Positions 43,733 through 53,002 of a stretch of 64,000 nucleotides of DNA are shown piece by piece. The notes below the pieces were generated by a model, which saw only the letters and a list, made by a program, of their open reading frames with translations, ran no database searches and had not been told where the DNA came from. Position 1 is the stretch's first letter, and every line of letters begins with the position of its first letter. A program made the position numbers and the translations under genes. Source of the stretch: Chryseobacterium senegalense (GTDB lineage Bacteria > Bacteroidota > Bacteroidia > Flavobacteriales > Weeksellaceae); the NCBI GenBank assembly GCA_001403755.1, contig CYUH01000015.1, positions 38,588-102,587 on the forward strand, given 5' to 3'.

Positions 43733-44466
43733 TTAGAAGTAGATTTTTTTTTCGAACTCCATTTTTTTGCCGGAGCGATGGTTGTGGCTGTTGAATCTGT
43801 TTTAAGGGAGTCTATGGCCAATTGCTTGACCTCTGCGGAATCCGTTTTTGCTGATGAATTCTCAATTTTTTTTTCGATCGGCTTGCCAAAGCCATTTCCA
43901 AAAGATTTTTTCCCGAAAATTATTTCCGGTTGCGATAAACCGAGGTAAGTAATCACGCCGATTGCCAATAGAACAGGAACGAGCCAGAAAATTGTTTTGC
44001 TGAAACGGTAGGGTTTTGCACCATCATCTGCGCTTGCAGTTGGCTGTGCGTTTTTAATTTGTGAAAGATTGATTTCTTCCAATCCATAAAAATCCGGCGA
44101 TAAGTTTACAGTTCTTTCGCCTGTGAAGTGCAGTTTGCTGTCATCAAGGTAGAAAGTTCCTATGTTTTCGATGGCAATTTTACCGTCTTTTTCCAAGGTG
44201 GAATTCCAAAAATTGGTGAGTTTTTTCAATTCAATTTCGGCTTCTATACGGGAGATTTTGTTTTGTTGTAAAATATAATCTGCCAGACTTTCATCTTTTT
44301 CAGAAATTTCTGTACGAAACGCAACCTCTTTTCCCGGTGGCAAGATATTAGCATTTTCATTGTCCAAAGATGCATTGGTGGTCTTCAGATAGAAAACACC
44401 AAAACCCGGAATGTTCACATGACCATGCTTGTTGAGAAACTCGAGAATGAGAACTGAAAAATTCAT
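43699..44466 (-). CDS. HU-CCDC81 type DNA-binding-like membrane protein
   Basis: A 255-residue protein. The N-terminal 130 residues form two HU-like domains of the CCDC81 type, with HGHVNIPGFGVFYLK near the start and KIAIENIGTFYLDDSKLHFTG later. A single helix (IFWLVPVLLAIGVITYLGL) at about residues 165-185 follows, then a Ser/Lys-rich tail. Bacteroidota relatives often end in a SPOR domain; this one ends in a basic tail instead. It may tether DNA or another polymer to the envelope. The ATG at 44466 is supported by the promoter at 44473-44504. Confidence 0.78.
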   Translation of the reverse strand: MNFSVLILEFLNKHGHVNIPGFGVFYLKTTNASLDNENANILPPGKEVAFRTEISEKDESLADYILQQNKISRIEAEIELKKLTNFWNSTLEKDGKIAIENIGTFYLDDSKLHFTGERTVNLSPDFYGLEEINLSQIKNAQPTASADDGAKPYRFSKTIFWLVPVLLAIGVITYLGLSQPEIIFGKKSFGNGFGKPIEKKIENSSAKTDSAEVKQLAIDSLKTDSTATTIAPAKKWSSKKKSTSKWKKSRKPQNH

Positions 44467-44472
44467 ATTTCG

Positions 44473-44504
44473 CAAATTTATGTTTTTTGAATGATTTATT
44501 CAAA
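44473..44504 (-). promoter_or_regulatory. promoter of the HU-CCDC81 gene
   Basis: On the minus strand TTTG (44501-44504) and TAAATTTG (44473-44480) are 20 bases apart, a close match to the Bacteroidota consensus. The ATG is only 6 bases beyond. Confidence 0.7.
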
Positions 44505-44709
44505 AATAAAAAGATTTGTTGCGAAAAGCATTCGCCAGCATAACCTTTTACAAGCTTTTGTTGGCTTTTTTTTTGGGTTTGAAAGTGTAAGGGAATTCTG
44601 CTTATCCTACCAAAACGTTTACAATACTTAATATTTTGTATCAAACATTATAGTCGCTCTTTTATTTACTATCAACTTTTTTTCGAATTTGTTTTGATGA
44701 TTATTTTAT
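44505..44709. other. intergenic stretch with an orphan hairpin
   Basis: No gene is seen here. On the plus strand GCCAGCA (44534-44540) can pair with TGTTGGC (44559-44565), followed by nine T, a terminator-like structure with no gene before it. GCGAA/TTCGC at 44521-44535 is an overlapping alternative stem. Confidence 0.4.
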
Positions 44710-44734
44710 TTTTTGAGGCATAATACTTGCAACA
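44710..44734 (+). promoter_or_regulatory. stress-type promoter motif, copy 1
   Basis: TTTTTTGAGGCATAATACTTGCAA lies 31 bases before the PPOX gene. A close variant precedes the GlsB/YeaQ gene at 46335-46357. The common pattern is T6-G-GCAT-N4/5-YTTG-YAA, unlike the usual -33/-7 pair. Confidence 0.4.
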
Positions 44735-44764
44735 GCTTTTGAAACAATCAAAAAACAAAATATT

Positions 44765-45280
44765 ATGGCAAATGCACAATCACCGCACGAAGATCTAAGC
44801 GGAAACACGGCAATTGAAAAAATTAAAGAAATCGCAGAATCTGCAGGTACCTGTTTTTTCTCAACAAATGTAAACAACGAGACAAGAAGTAGACCCATGG
44901 CTCTACAGGAAGTGGATGAACAGGGCAATCTTTGGTTTTTGAGCGATGTAAATAGTGATAAGAATCAAGATATCAAAAATGATTCTCATGTTGAACTTTA
45001 TTTCATGAATAACTCAAAATACGAATACATTTTTATTAAGGGCAAAGCGACTATTTCTCAGGATAAAGCACTTATTGAAAAGTATTGGACGAATTTTGCG
45101 AACGCTTGGTTCGATGGAAAGGACGATCCCAATATAAGCGTAATTAAAGTTTCACCTAACGACGGTTATTATTACGAAACTAAGGAAAATAAACTCATCG
45201 CAATGTCTAAGATGATTTTCGCGGCAGTTACGGGAAGCTCTATTGAAGATGGAGGTGTGGAAGGTAAACTAGATGTTTAG
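44765..45280 (+). CDS. PPOX-fold general stress protein
   Basis: A 171-residue cytoplasmic protein of the pyridoxamine 5'-phosphate oxidase-like split-barrel family, similar to the general stress protein 26 group. Blocks such as AGTCFFSTNVNNETRSRPMAL and LWFLSDVNSDKNQDI form the flavin- or F420-binding barrel. The substrate is unknown. The stop codon TAG shares its G with the GTG start of the catalase-fold gene, so the two are translationally coupled. Confidence 0.85.
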   Translation: MANAQSPHEDLSGNTAIEKIKEIAESAGTCFFSTNVNNETRSRPMALQEVDEQGNLWFLSDVNSDKNQDIKNDSHVELYFMNNSKYEYIFIKGKATISQDKALIEKYWTNFANAWFDGKDDPNISVIKVSPNDGYYYETKENKLIAMSKMIFAAVTGSSIEDGGVEGKLDV

Positions 45281-46263
45281 TGAAAACTCCGTTACCATAC
45301 CATCCTAAATACAATCAACTTTCGGCGGAAGAGGAGGCTCTATTAAATGAAGCTTTGTCTTCCGTAGAGTTTTTTGTTAAAAGATCGAAACGAATAAGCG
45401 GAGTGAATTATGCCACCCGAGACGCTCATGCAAAGTCTTATGCATACATTAAAGCTGTTTTTGAGCCGTCCAATGATGAAGCCGTAAAAGAATTTTTTCC
45501 TCAGGAGTCGTACGAGTCGTTAGTCCGTTTATCGCATGCAAACCTTAAAATTTCAAAATCGGATAAGCAACTGCCCGTGTTTGGCTTTGCATTGAAAATT
45601 TATAGAGCCGAATCGACGGAAGTCAATTATCCATTGGTTAATTTTACCGTATTTCCTACCGATTCAGTCAAAGGATTTTTGAAGCTATTTATCAAAATCA
45701 ATCATTTTTTCACGAGTTCATTTTTATTAAAGCCGTTTAAAATTTTAGGAATTATTTCCGCAGTATCACCCATGTTTTTGGAAATGTTGAATCTCTCATT
45801 TTTCAAAGCGGTAAAAACTTGGGTTAAAAATTTTCACCATTTCATTTTAGCTAGAAGTTATTATTCGGTTGGAGTGTATCGCTTAGGAAAAAAGATGATT
45901 AAATTAAAATTAGTTCCTAAGCTTTTCGATCCTGAATTTAAGGTACGTGAGACTATTCATGAAAATGTGAAAGCCTATCTTCATCAAGAAAAATTGCAGT
46001 ACGATATCTTTTATCAGCTAGCTTATAACGAAAAAGATCAACCCATAAATACCTTGACAAGAGACTGGAAGAATACTGAATTTAGACATTTTGGTACATT
46101 AACTAATTTGCAGCTTGTAGAAGAGCATGGTTTAGAATTGGAAAAACTATCTTTTAACCCTTTTGTAAATATGGAAGCACTGCAACCGGTTGGTAAAATC
46201 CAACATCTCCGAAAGTCGGTTTACGAGATATCAGAAAAAATGCGAAACAATTTAAATGGCTGA
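45280..46263 (+). CDS. catalase-fold haem protein, y4iL-like
   Basis: A 327-residue protein resembling the catalase-like family of small haem enzymes rather than true catalases. An early NYATRDAHAKSYAYIKAVFE block provides the distal histidine, LPVFGFALKIYR and PLVNFTVFPTD form barrel strands, and the end FNPFVNMEALQPVGKIQHLR matches the conserved PxGxInxxR-type finish. It is much shorter than a 480-residue catalase. Peroxide or lipid hydroperoxide handling is the likely role, not proven. It starts at GTG overlapping the PPOX stop. Confidence 0.7.
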   Translation: MKTPLPYHPKYNQLSAEEEALLNEALSSVEFFVKRSKRISGVNYATRDAHAKSYAYIKAVFEPSNDEAVKEFFPQESYESLVRLSHANLKISKSDKQLPVFGFALKIYRAESTEVNYPLVNFTVFPTDSVKGFLKLFIKINHFFTSSFLLKPFKILGIISAVSPMFLEMLNLSFFKAVKTWVKNFHHFILARSYYSVGVYRLGKKMIKLKLVPKLFDPEFKVRETIHENVKAYLHQEKLQYDIFYQLAYNEKDQPINTLTRDWKNTEFRHFGTLTNLQLVEEHGLELEKLSFNPFVNMEALQPVGKIQHLRKSVYEISEKMRNNLNG

Positions 46264-46334
46264 TAAGTGGCTAAATCTCAGTCAGATGTAATTGAATATT
46301 CTAAAAATTTTTTCTTTAAAGCCTAAGTACAAAG

Positions 46335-46357
46335 GTTTTTTGGCATCGCGTTTGTAA
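46335..46357 (+). promoter_or_regulatory. stress-type promoter motif, copy 2
   Basis: GTTTTTTGGCATCGCGTTTGTAA resembles the element before the PPOX gene. Both genes also share a CAAATATTATGG-like leader immediately at the start codon. Confidence 0.4.
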
Positions 46358-46408
46358 GTTTTTTTAACAACTAAAATATTATTTATTAACATTAAAAAAC
46401 CAAATATT

Positions 46409-46657
46409 ATGGGAATTCTTACATGGATTATTTTTGGACTTATCGCTGGAGCAATTGCTAAGGCTATTCACCCAGGAGCAGATCCTGGTGGTTGGATTGT
46501 TACCATCCTTATCGGTATTATTGGTGCTGTTGTAGGAGGTTGGTTAGGTTCTATGATTTTAGGAGTAGACGTTACCGGTTTCAATATTTCAAGTTTTTTA
46601 GTAGCCATTGGAGGCGCAGTTATTTGTCTTGCGATATATAGAATGGTCGCTAAATAA
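46409..46657 (+). CDS. GlsB/YeaQ/YmgE family stress membrane protein
   Basis: An 82-residue inner-membrane protein with three hydrophobic helices. The family pattern GLIAGAIAKAIHPGADPGGW and the glycine-rich GIIGAVVGGWLGSMILG are clear. Members rise under acid, osmotic or stationary-phase stress in other bacteria; no molecular function is established. It has the same promoter-like motif as the PPOX gene 1.6 kb upstream and is followed by a terminator. Confidence 0.9.
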   Translation: MGILTWIIFGLIAGAIAKAIHPGADPGGWIVTILIGIIGAVVGGWLGSMILGVDVTGFNISSFLVAIGGAVICLAIYRMVAK

Positions 46658-46684
46658 ACTAATCAGATCAATATTCTGATTCAT

Positions 46685-46713
46685 AAAAGCCTCAGAGATC
46701 TGTGGCTTTTTTT
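46685..46713 (+). terminator. rho-independent terminator
   Basis: AAAGCC and GGCTTT flank a second stem CAGA/TCTG and run into TTTTTTT. It follows the GlsB-like gene by 28 bases. Confidence 0.8.
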
Positions 46714-46744
46714 ACTATATTTTTTTTAAACCAAATTCAATATC

Positions 46745-47737
46745 ATGAAAAATACATCAGAAATAGACTTAAGTTTAGTTACCAGAACTGCAGTAATCAC
46801 GGGAGCATCCAGTGGGGTAGGTCTTGCCACCGCACAACTATTCGCAAAAAATGGTTATCAAATTGTGCTTGCTGCCAGAGGTGAGGATGGTTTGCAAAAA
46901 GCTACCGACCAATGCCGAAATCTTGGTGCAACCGCATTTTACAAAGCAACCGATATGGGTTCTGCTGAGGACGTGAAATCTTTGGTTGATTTTACGTTGG
47001 AAAAGTTCGGAAGAATTGATGTTTGGGTAAATAATGCCGGAGTTATGGCCAGCGGAAAATTTGAGGAAATACCGATGGAGATTAACGAACAAGTGATCAG
47101 AACCAACTTGATGGGATATATGCATGGCGCGTACTACGTATTACCAGTTTTCAAAGAGCAAAATCAAGGAATACTCATCAATAATGTATCAATTGGTGGT
47201 TTTATGCCGGCGCCGTTCAGTTCGGTTTATTCCGCAACCAAGACAGGAATTAAAGGCATGATGAGCGGTTTGCAAAGCGAGTACAGTACGTATCCACAGA
47301 TTCATATTTGTAATTTGTATCCACAGGTTCAGCGTTCAACAGGAAATATGCATTCGGCAAAATATTCAGGATTAGATTTTAAAATTCCACCTTTTGCGGC
47401 CGATCCAAAAGATACCGCACAAGCAATCTTTAATCTTGTGAAAAATCCAAAGAAAGATAAATTCCCAGATGTCAGTTCGTACTTAATTAAATTCGCACAC
47501 GATTTATTTCCACATAGCGTAACTAATCTGGCAACAAGCGGACTGAGACTGATGATGAAAATGAATAAAAATAATGCCGACGATAGCGGAAATATTTTGG
47601 AGCCATCACAATATCCACACCGAATTTATGGTGAAACAAGCTTGCCGGTGCCTTCAAAAACAACAAAAAAAGTGTTTGCAGCATCTTTATTACTAGGTGC
47701 AGGATTAATTTATTATAACCAAAAAAAGAAAAAATAA
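46745..47737 (+). CDS. short-chain dehydrogenase/reductase with C-terminal anchor
   Basis: A 330-residue SDR oxidoreductase. The cofactor motif TGASSGVGLATAQLF is near residue 19, NNAG is in VNNAGVMASG, and the catalytic serine and YxxxK are in NNVSIGG and YSATKTGIKG. The protein is longer than a classical SDR and ends in a hydrophobic helix (VFAASLLLGAGLIYY) followed by KKKK, which suggests a C-terminal membrane anchor. The substrate is unknown. Its position with the stress genes suggests a related role. Confidence 0.87.
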   Translation: MKNTSEIDLSLVTRTAVITGASSGVGLATAQLFAKNGYQIVLAARGEDGLQKATDQCRNLGATAFYKATDMGSAEDVKSLVDFTLEKFGRIDVWVNNAGVMASGKFEEIPMEINEQVIRTNLMGYMHGAYYVLPVFKEQNQGILINNVSIGGFMPAPFSSVYSATKTGIKGMMSGLQSEYSTYPQIHICNLYPQVQRSTGNMHSAKYSGLDFKIPPFAADPKDTAQAIFNLVKNPKKDKFPDVSSYLIKFAHDLFPHSVTNLATSGLRLMMKMNKNNADDSGNILEPSQYPHRIYGETSLPVPSKTTKKVFAASLLLGAGLIYYNQKKKK

Positions 47738-47802
47738 AATCGCTGATTAGATTTATTGGTGTATCAAAGTTTCCTAAATCTTTGTAATCATAAACCAAAA
47801 CA

Positions 47803-48810
47803 ATGCTGCTTAAATTCACATCCAAAGGTATTTATTGCGTTCCGGGTAAATTTTATATTGACCCGTGGCGACCTGTGGAATTAGCGGTCATTACGCACGG
47901 TCATGCAGATCATGCCCGCGGTGGAATGAAAAAATATCTGTGTCATCAATTTACAAAACCGATTCTCTATTCCAGAATTGGTCGCAATATTGAATGTCAA
48001 GGCGTTGATTACGGCGAGGTCCTAAATATCAACGGCGTTAAAGTTTCCCTACATCCTGCAGGTCACATCATTGGCTCAGCGCAAATCAGGATGGAGTATA
48101 AAGGTTACGTGGCGGTGATTTCGGGAGATTATAAAATTCAGGATGATGGTTTATCAACCCCATTTGAATCAGTAAAATGCCACGAATTTGTCTCGGAAAG
48201 TACCTTCGGACTTCCCGTTTACAACTGGCTTTCTGTGGAGGATCAGGAAAAACAGATGCGGAATTGGGTAGAGCACAATCGGGCCAATGGTAAAACTTCC
48301 GTATTCATCGGTTATTCTTTAGGAAAATCGCAACGCATCATGAAAGCTTTGGAAGGTATGGGCGAGCTTAATGTACATTATTCTATTGCAAAACTCAATG
48401 AAGCTTACGAAAGTGTTGGCGTTCATCTTCCCGACTATAAAGTGGTGGATTTGCGCGAAGACAAAAAACATCTCAATGGTAAAATTGTGATTCTTCCGCC
48501 AGCGTTGGTGGATAATCCGGCGATGAAGAAAATTCCGAATATGGCGTATGCAATTTGTTCGGGTTGGATGCAAATTCGTGGAGCAAGACGTTGGCGGAGC
48601 GCCGATGCAGGTTTTGCAATGAGTGATCACGCCGATTGGCAGGGTCTAATTGAAGCGATAAAAGCTACGGAAGCCGAAAAAGTACACATCACGCACGGTC
48701 AAACCGCTGTTTTCTCAAAATATCTGAATGAAATAGGAATCAATGCCGACGAAATTAAAACAGAGTTTGGTGACGATGAAGAGAAATCTGACCTCGATGA
48801 AAGTGTGTAG
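47803..48810 (+). CDS. ligase-associated MBL-fold DNA exonuclease
   Basis: A 335-residue metallo-beta-lactamase protein. The metal motif THGHADHARGG is near residue 27, with further ligands in HPAGHIIGSAQI and ISGDYKIQDDG, and SDHADWQG near residue 270. It is the exonuclease of the four-gene ligase-associated repair set (exonuclease, ligase, DEXH helicase, PdeM) known from many bacteria. It is the first of the four here, with a 152-base gap to the ligase gene. Confidence 0.9.
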   Translation: MLLKFTSKGIYCVPGKFYIDPWRPVELAVITHGHADHARGGMKKYLCHQFTKPILYSRIGRNIECQGVDYGEVLNINGVKVSLHPAGHIIGSAQIRMEYKGYVAVISGDYKIQDDGLSTPFESVKCHEFVSESTFGLPVYNWLSVEDQEKQMRNWVEHNRANGKTSVFIGYSLGKSQRIMKALEGMGELNVHYSIAKLNEAYESVGVHLPDYKVVDLREDKKHLNGKIVILPPALVDNPAMKKIPNMAYAICSGWMQIRGARRWRSADAGFAMSDHADWQGLIEAIKATEAEKVHITHGQTAVFSKYLNEIGINADEIKTEFGDDEEKSDLDESV

Positions 48811-48962
48811 ATTGAAATGTTTAAATATATGAATCTTCATTGTTTCAACTGAATTTCTAAAAGAATTCTGTATCGAGACTGTCTATTTTGTTTAAACATT
48901 AAAATAAAATCTAACTGATTCTAGATTTGTAAACAGGTCAAAAAATATTTAGGTTTAAAGAA

Positions 48963-50543
48963 ATGAAAGATTTTGCCACTTTAATCAATGCGCTCGACAG
49001 CACCAATAAAACTTCCTTAAAGCAGGAAGCGATTTCCGAGTTCCTGAAAGTGGCATCTCCACAAGATAAATTGTGGTTTCTTGCTTTGTTTACAGGCAAA
49101 AAACCCAAGCGAAATGTAAACTCCGCCTTTATGAAAACCTGGGCGATGGAAGTGGCCAACATTCCGGAATGGCTTTTTGTTGAAAGTTACTCTTCTGTGG
49201 GCGACTTGGGAGAAACAATTTCCCTCATTTTACCGCCGCCCACCGATAAAATCGAAATGTCGCTGTCCGAATGGATGCAAAAAATCATTGATTTAAAAAA
49301 TTTTTCTGAAGCCGATAAAAAAGAATTTGTGTTGAACGCGTGGTCACATTTGGATTATGTCGAGCGATTTATTTTCAATAAATTATTGGGAGGCAGCTTC
49401 CGAATTGGTGTTTCATCTAAGACTTTAATCAACACCTTAGCAAAACATTATGATCTGGATCCCAGCGCTGTAACACACAGTATTATGGGCCACTGGAATC
49501 CCGATGAGGTTGATTTTGAACATCTTGTAAAAGGGGAATATACCGAAACGCACCTCTCAAAACCGTATCCGTTCTGCCTGGCTTATGCTTTGGAAAAAGA
49601 TTTAGATGACTTGGGAGCGCCCGAGGATTGGTTGATTGAATATAAATGGGACGGAATTCGTGGGCAGTTTATTAAAAGAAACGATGAGGTTTTTATTTGG
49701 TCGCGAGGCGAAGAATTGGTTACGGATCAGTTTCCCGAGATTCGTGATGAGCTTTTGCAGTGGAACGGGAATTTTGTGATTGATGGTGAAATTTTGGCTT
49801 TCAAAGACGATAAAGTCCTCAATTTTAATGAACTTCAAAAAAGACTCAACCGTAAATCATTAACCAAAAAAATGTTGGAAGAAATTCCGATTGTCGTTTT
49901 TGCTTACGATCTTTTGGAATGGGAAGGCGAGGATTATCGGTCTAAAAAGATGTTGCAAAGACGTCTAAAGCTTGAAGAATTACTAGCCGACCATCCATCT
50001 GATAAAATCCGAATTTCGGAGAAAATTGTTTTTGAAAGTTGGGATCAACTGGGTGAAATAAGAGAAAATGCACGTGATATCAACAGCGAAGGTTTGATGT
50101 TAAAAAACTACCATTCGCCGTACCACACGGGCAGAAAAAAAGGGGATTGGTGGAAGTGGAAAATCGATCCTTTAACGATTGATGCAGTTCTTATTTATGC
50201 ACAGAAAGGAAGCGGACGAAGAAGCGGATTTTACACTGATTACACTTTTGCGGTGAAAAAAGAGGGCAAATTGGTAACGATCGCGAAGGCGTATTCGGGT
50301 TTAACGGATAAAGAAATACAAGAAGTAAGCAAATTCATTTCAAAAAATACCGTAGAAAAATTTGGTCCCGTGCGTACCGTGAAGCCCGAATTGGTTTTTG
50401 AACTGGCTTTCGAAGGCATTGGTTTCAGCAGTCGCCATAAATCGGGCGTTGCGTTGCGTTTTCCCAGAATTTTACGATGGCGACGAGATAAAACTGCAGA
50501 CCAAATCGATGATATCGAAGATATTAAAAAACTCATTACGTGA
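48963..50543 (+). CDS. ATP-dependent DNA ligase
   Basis: A 526-residue ATP-dependent ligase with an N-terminal DNA-binding domain (about residues 1-195), an adenylation domain with the active lysine K228 in EYKWDGIRGQ, and a C-terminal OB domain. Further motifs are FVIDGEILAF, SEGLMLKNYHSPY and WWKWKIDPLTIDAV. It is the central enzyme of the ligase-associated repair set. The stop TGA overlaps the GTG start of the helicase by 4 bases. A -7-like TAGATTTG precedes the gene. Confidence 0.93.
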   Translation: MKDFATLINALDSTNKTSLKQEAISEFLKVASPQDKLWFLALFTGKKPKRNVNSAFMKTWAMEVANIPEWLFVESYSSVGDLGETISLILPPPTDKIEMSLSEWMQKIIDLKNFSEADKKEFVLNAWSHLDYVERFIFNKLLGGSFRIGVSSKTLINTLAKHYDLDPSAVTHSIMGHWNPDEVDFEHLVKGEYTETHLSKPYPFCLAYALEKDLDDLGAPEDWLIEYKWDGIRGQFIKRNDEVFIWSRGEELVTDQFPEIRDELLQWNGNFVIDGEILAFKDDKVLNFNELQKRLNRKSLTKKMLEEIPIVVFAYDLLEWEGEDYRSKKMLQRRLKLEELLADHPSDKIRISEKIVFESWDQLGEIRENARDINSEGLMLKNYHSPYHTGRKKGDWWKWKIDPLTIDAVLIYAQKGSGRRSGFYTDYTFAVKKEGKLVTIAKAYSGLTDKEIQEVSKFISKNTVEKFGPVRTVKPELVFELAFEGIGFSSRHKSGVALRFPRILRWRRDKTADQIDDIEDIKKLIT

Positions 50544-53002
50544 CCCAAAAATTTCAACAATCGGAAGGCTATCAACTCGTCCAGAAATGGATGACTGAAA
50601 AAGGAATGTCGGCTTTTTCTTTTCAGAACGAAGCATGGCAGCGCTTTTCCAACGGTTATTCCGGAATGGTTGTTGCTCCGACGGGTTTCGGAAAAACATA
50701 CTCGATTTTTTTAGCGGTCATCATCGATTTCTTTAATCATCCTGAAAATTACAAATCCGGATTAAAACTTATTTGGGTAACACCTCTGCGTTCCCTGGCC
50801 AAAGATTTGGCCCGAGCTATGCAGGAAGCCATCGACGAAATCGGTCTGGATTGGGTGGTAGAAGTGCGAAATGGCGACACGGATGCCAAACAAAAGATGC
50901 GACAAACCAAGAATATGCCCGATATTCTGCTGGTAACGCCAGAAAGTTTGCACTTGCTTCTCGCTCAAAAAGAACATCAACGATTTTTCAAAAATCTAAA
51001 ATGTGTCGCGGTCGACGAATGGCACGAATTGCTGAGTACCAAACGTGGCGTGATGGTGGAGTTGGCATTAGCCGCTTTAAAATTTGAAAATTCTAAGATA
51101 AAAATCTGGGGCATCACCGCGACCATCGGGAACTTAGATCAAGCCCTTGAAGTACTGATTCCCGATGCCACCAAACGAACGAAAGTGGTTGCCAAAGAGC
51201 AAAAAAAGATAGAAATTCTTTCTGTTTATCCTCCTGAAGTCGAAATTTTGCCATGGGCAGGGCATTTAGGTGGTAAATTGGTGCAGGAAGTGGTACCGAT
51301 TATTCTCAATAGCAAATCCACCTTAATTTTTACCAACACGCGAAGCCAATCGGAAATGTGGTACCAATTGCTTTTGGAAGCCTACCCTGATTTTGCGGGA
51401 CAAATCGCTTTGCATCACAGTTCCATCGATGCCAATCTTCGGCAATGGGTGGAAGAAAATTTGAGTTCGGGTTTATTGAAAGCAGTGGTTTCAACCTCGT
51501 CCTTGGACTTGGGTGTTGATTTTAAACCTGTTGATACCGTTATCCAAATTGGATCCAGTAAAGGCGTTGCAAGGTTTATGCAAAGAGCGGGAAGGAGTGG
51601 GCATTCCCCATTTGAAATCTCAAAAATTTATTTCGTTCCCACACATTCCTTAGAGTTCATTGAAGCCTCGGCATTAAAAGAAGCGGTAAGATTGAGAATC
51701 ATCGAACATCGGGAACCGTTTGTTTTGGCTTTCGATGTACTCGTGCAGTTTTTGGTGACTTTGGCTCTGGGTGGCGGATTTTATCCCGATCAATTTTTTC
51801 CGGTGATTAAAAATACCTACGCTTTTTCTGAGATGACGGAAGACGAATGGAAATGGTGCATTTATTTTATTACTCAAGGAGGAAAAACAGGAAAAAATTA
51901 CGAAGAGTTCCATAAAGTGGTTCCTCAAGAAGATGGTAAACTGATCGTGGAAAAACGTAAAATCGGCATGCTCCATCGGATGAATATCGGTGCCATCGTT
52001 AGCGATTCGACGTTGCGAGTGAAATTTCTATCAGGCGGTTATGTGGGAATGATTGAGGAATATTTTATCTCTAAACTTCACAAAGGCGACAAGTTTATTT
52101 TGGCCGGCAGAGTCTTAGAATATGCGATGCTTAAAGAAATGACTGTTTACGTGAAATCCTCGAGTGGAAAAGCAATCACGCCAAGTTGGTTGGGCGGCAG
52201 GTTACCGCTTTCATCTAATTTAAGTTTCTTTTTGCGTAAAAAGTTGGCCGAGTCGCTGTCTCCCAATGCTCGTGAAAAAGAGTTGCGGTTTCTGCATCCA
52301 CTTTTAGCCAATCAAAATAAATTTTCGCACATTCCTAAAGAAGACGAATTTTTGGTGGAACAAATTAAAACCCGTGAAGGTTATCATCTGTTTTTTTATC
52401 CTTTTGAAGGGCGTTTGATACACGAAGTGATGGCAGGTTTATTGGCGTATCGCATTTCAAAATTATATCCCATCAGTTTTTCGATGGCAATGAATGATTA
52501 CGGTTTTGAGTTATTTTCCGACCGTGAAATCAAACTCTCAGAAGAAGATTTACATCAGATATTATCTAAAGAAAACCTGATGCAAGATGTTATCAGCAGC
52601 GTAAATGCAACCGAAATGGCAAGACGAAAATTTCGTGATATCGCTGTAATTTCGGGAATGGTTGTGCAAACGATGCCTGGGCGACAGGTAAACAATAAAT
52701 CTCTACAATCCTCGTCAGGCATTATTTTTTCGGTGTTGGAAGATTATGATCCTGAGAATTTGTTGTTGAGGCAGGCGTACACCGAAGTTTTCAATCAACA
52801 ATTAGAAGAAGCACGTTTGGTACGTGCATTCGAGAGAATTAGCACGAGTAAAATTATCTATATTTTCTCCGATCGGTTTACGCCATTAAGTTTTCCGATT
52901 AAAGTGGACAGTTTGCGACAATCCTTGTCTAGCGAAGATTTGGCTACACGAATTCGAAAAATGCAGGAGAACAATTTGAAGAAAAAAAGTAGAAAAAAAT
53001 GA
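50540..53002 (+). CDS. ligase-associated DEXH-box helicase
   Basis: An 820-residue Lhr-like superfamily 2 helicase. The Q-like and Walker A part is APTGFGKTYSIFLAVIIDF near residue 52, the DEXH box is VDEWHELLSTKRG near residue 158, and motif VI is FMQRAGRSGHSP. The helicase C-terminal and WH-like domains follow. It probably unwinds damaged duplexes for the ligase and nucleases. It starts at GTG within the ligase stop and overlaps pdeM by 4 bases. Confidence 0.93.
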   Translation: MTQKFQQSEGYQLVQKWMTEKGMSAFSFQNEAWQRFSNGYSGMVVAPTGFGKTYSIFLAVIIDFFNHPENYKSGLKLIWVTPLRSLAKDLARAMQEAIDEIGLDWVVEVRNGDTDAKQKMRQTKNMPDILLVTPESLHLLLAQKEHQRFFKNLKCVAVDEWHELLSTKRGVMVELALAALKFENSKIKIWGITATIGNLDQALEVLIPDATKRTKVVAKEQKKIEILSVYPPEVEILPWAGHLGGKLVQEVVPIILNSKSTLIFTNTRSQSEMWYQLLLEAYPDFAGQIALHHSSIDANLRQWVEENLSSGLLKAVVSTSSLDLGVDFKPVDTVIQIGSSKGVARFMQRAGRSGHSPFEISKIYFVPTHSLEFIEASALKEAVRLRIIEHREPFVLAFDVLVQFLVTLALGGGFYPDQFFPVIKNTYAFSEMTEDEWKWCIYFITQGGKTGKNYEEFHKVVPQEDGKLIVEKRKIGMLHRMNIGAIVSDSTLRVKFLSGGYVGMIEEYFISKLHKGDKFILAGRVLEYAMLKEMTVYVKSSSGKAITPSWLGGRLPLSSNLSFFLRKKLAESLSPNAREKELRFLHPLLANQNKFSHIPKEDEFLVEQIKTREGYHLFFYPFEGRLIHEVMAGLLAYRISKLYPISFSMAMNDYGFELFSDREIKLSEEDLHQILSKENLMQDVISSVNATEMARRKFRDIAVISGMVVQTMPGRQVNNKSLQSSSGIIFSVLEDYDPENLLLRQAYTEVFNQQLEEARLVRAFERISTSKIIYIFSDRFTPLSFPIKVDSLRQSLSSEDLATRIRKMQENNLKKKSRKK

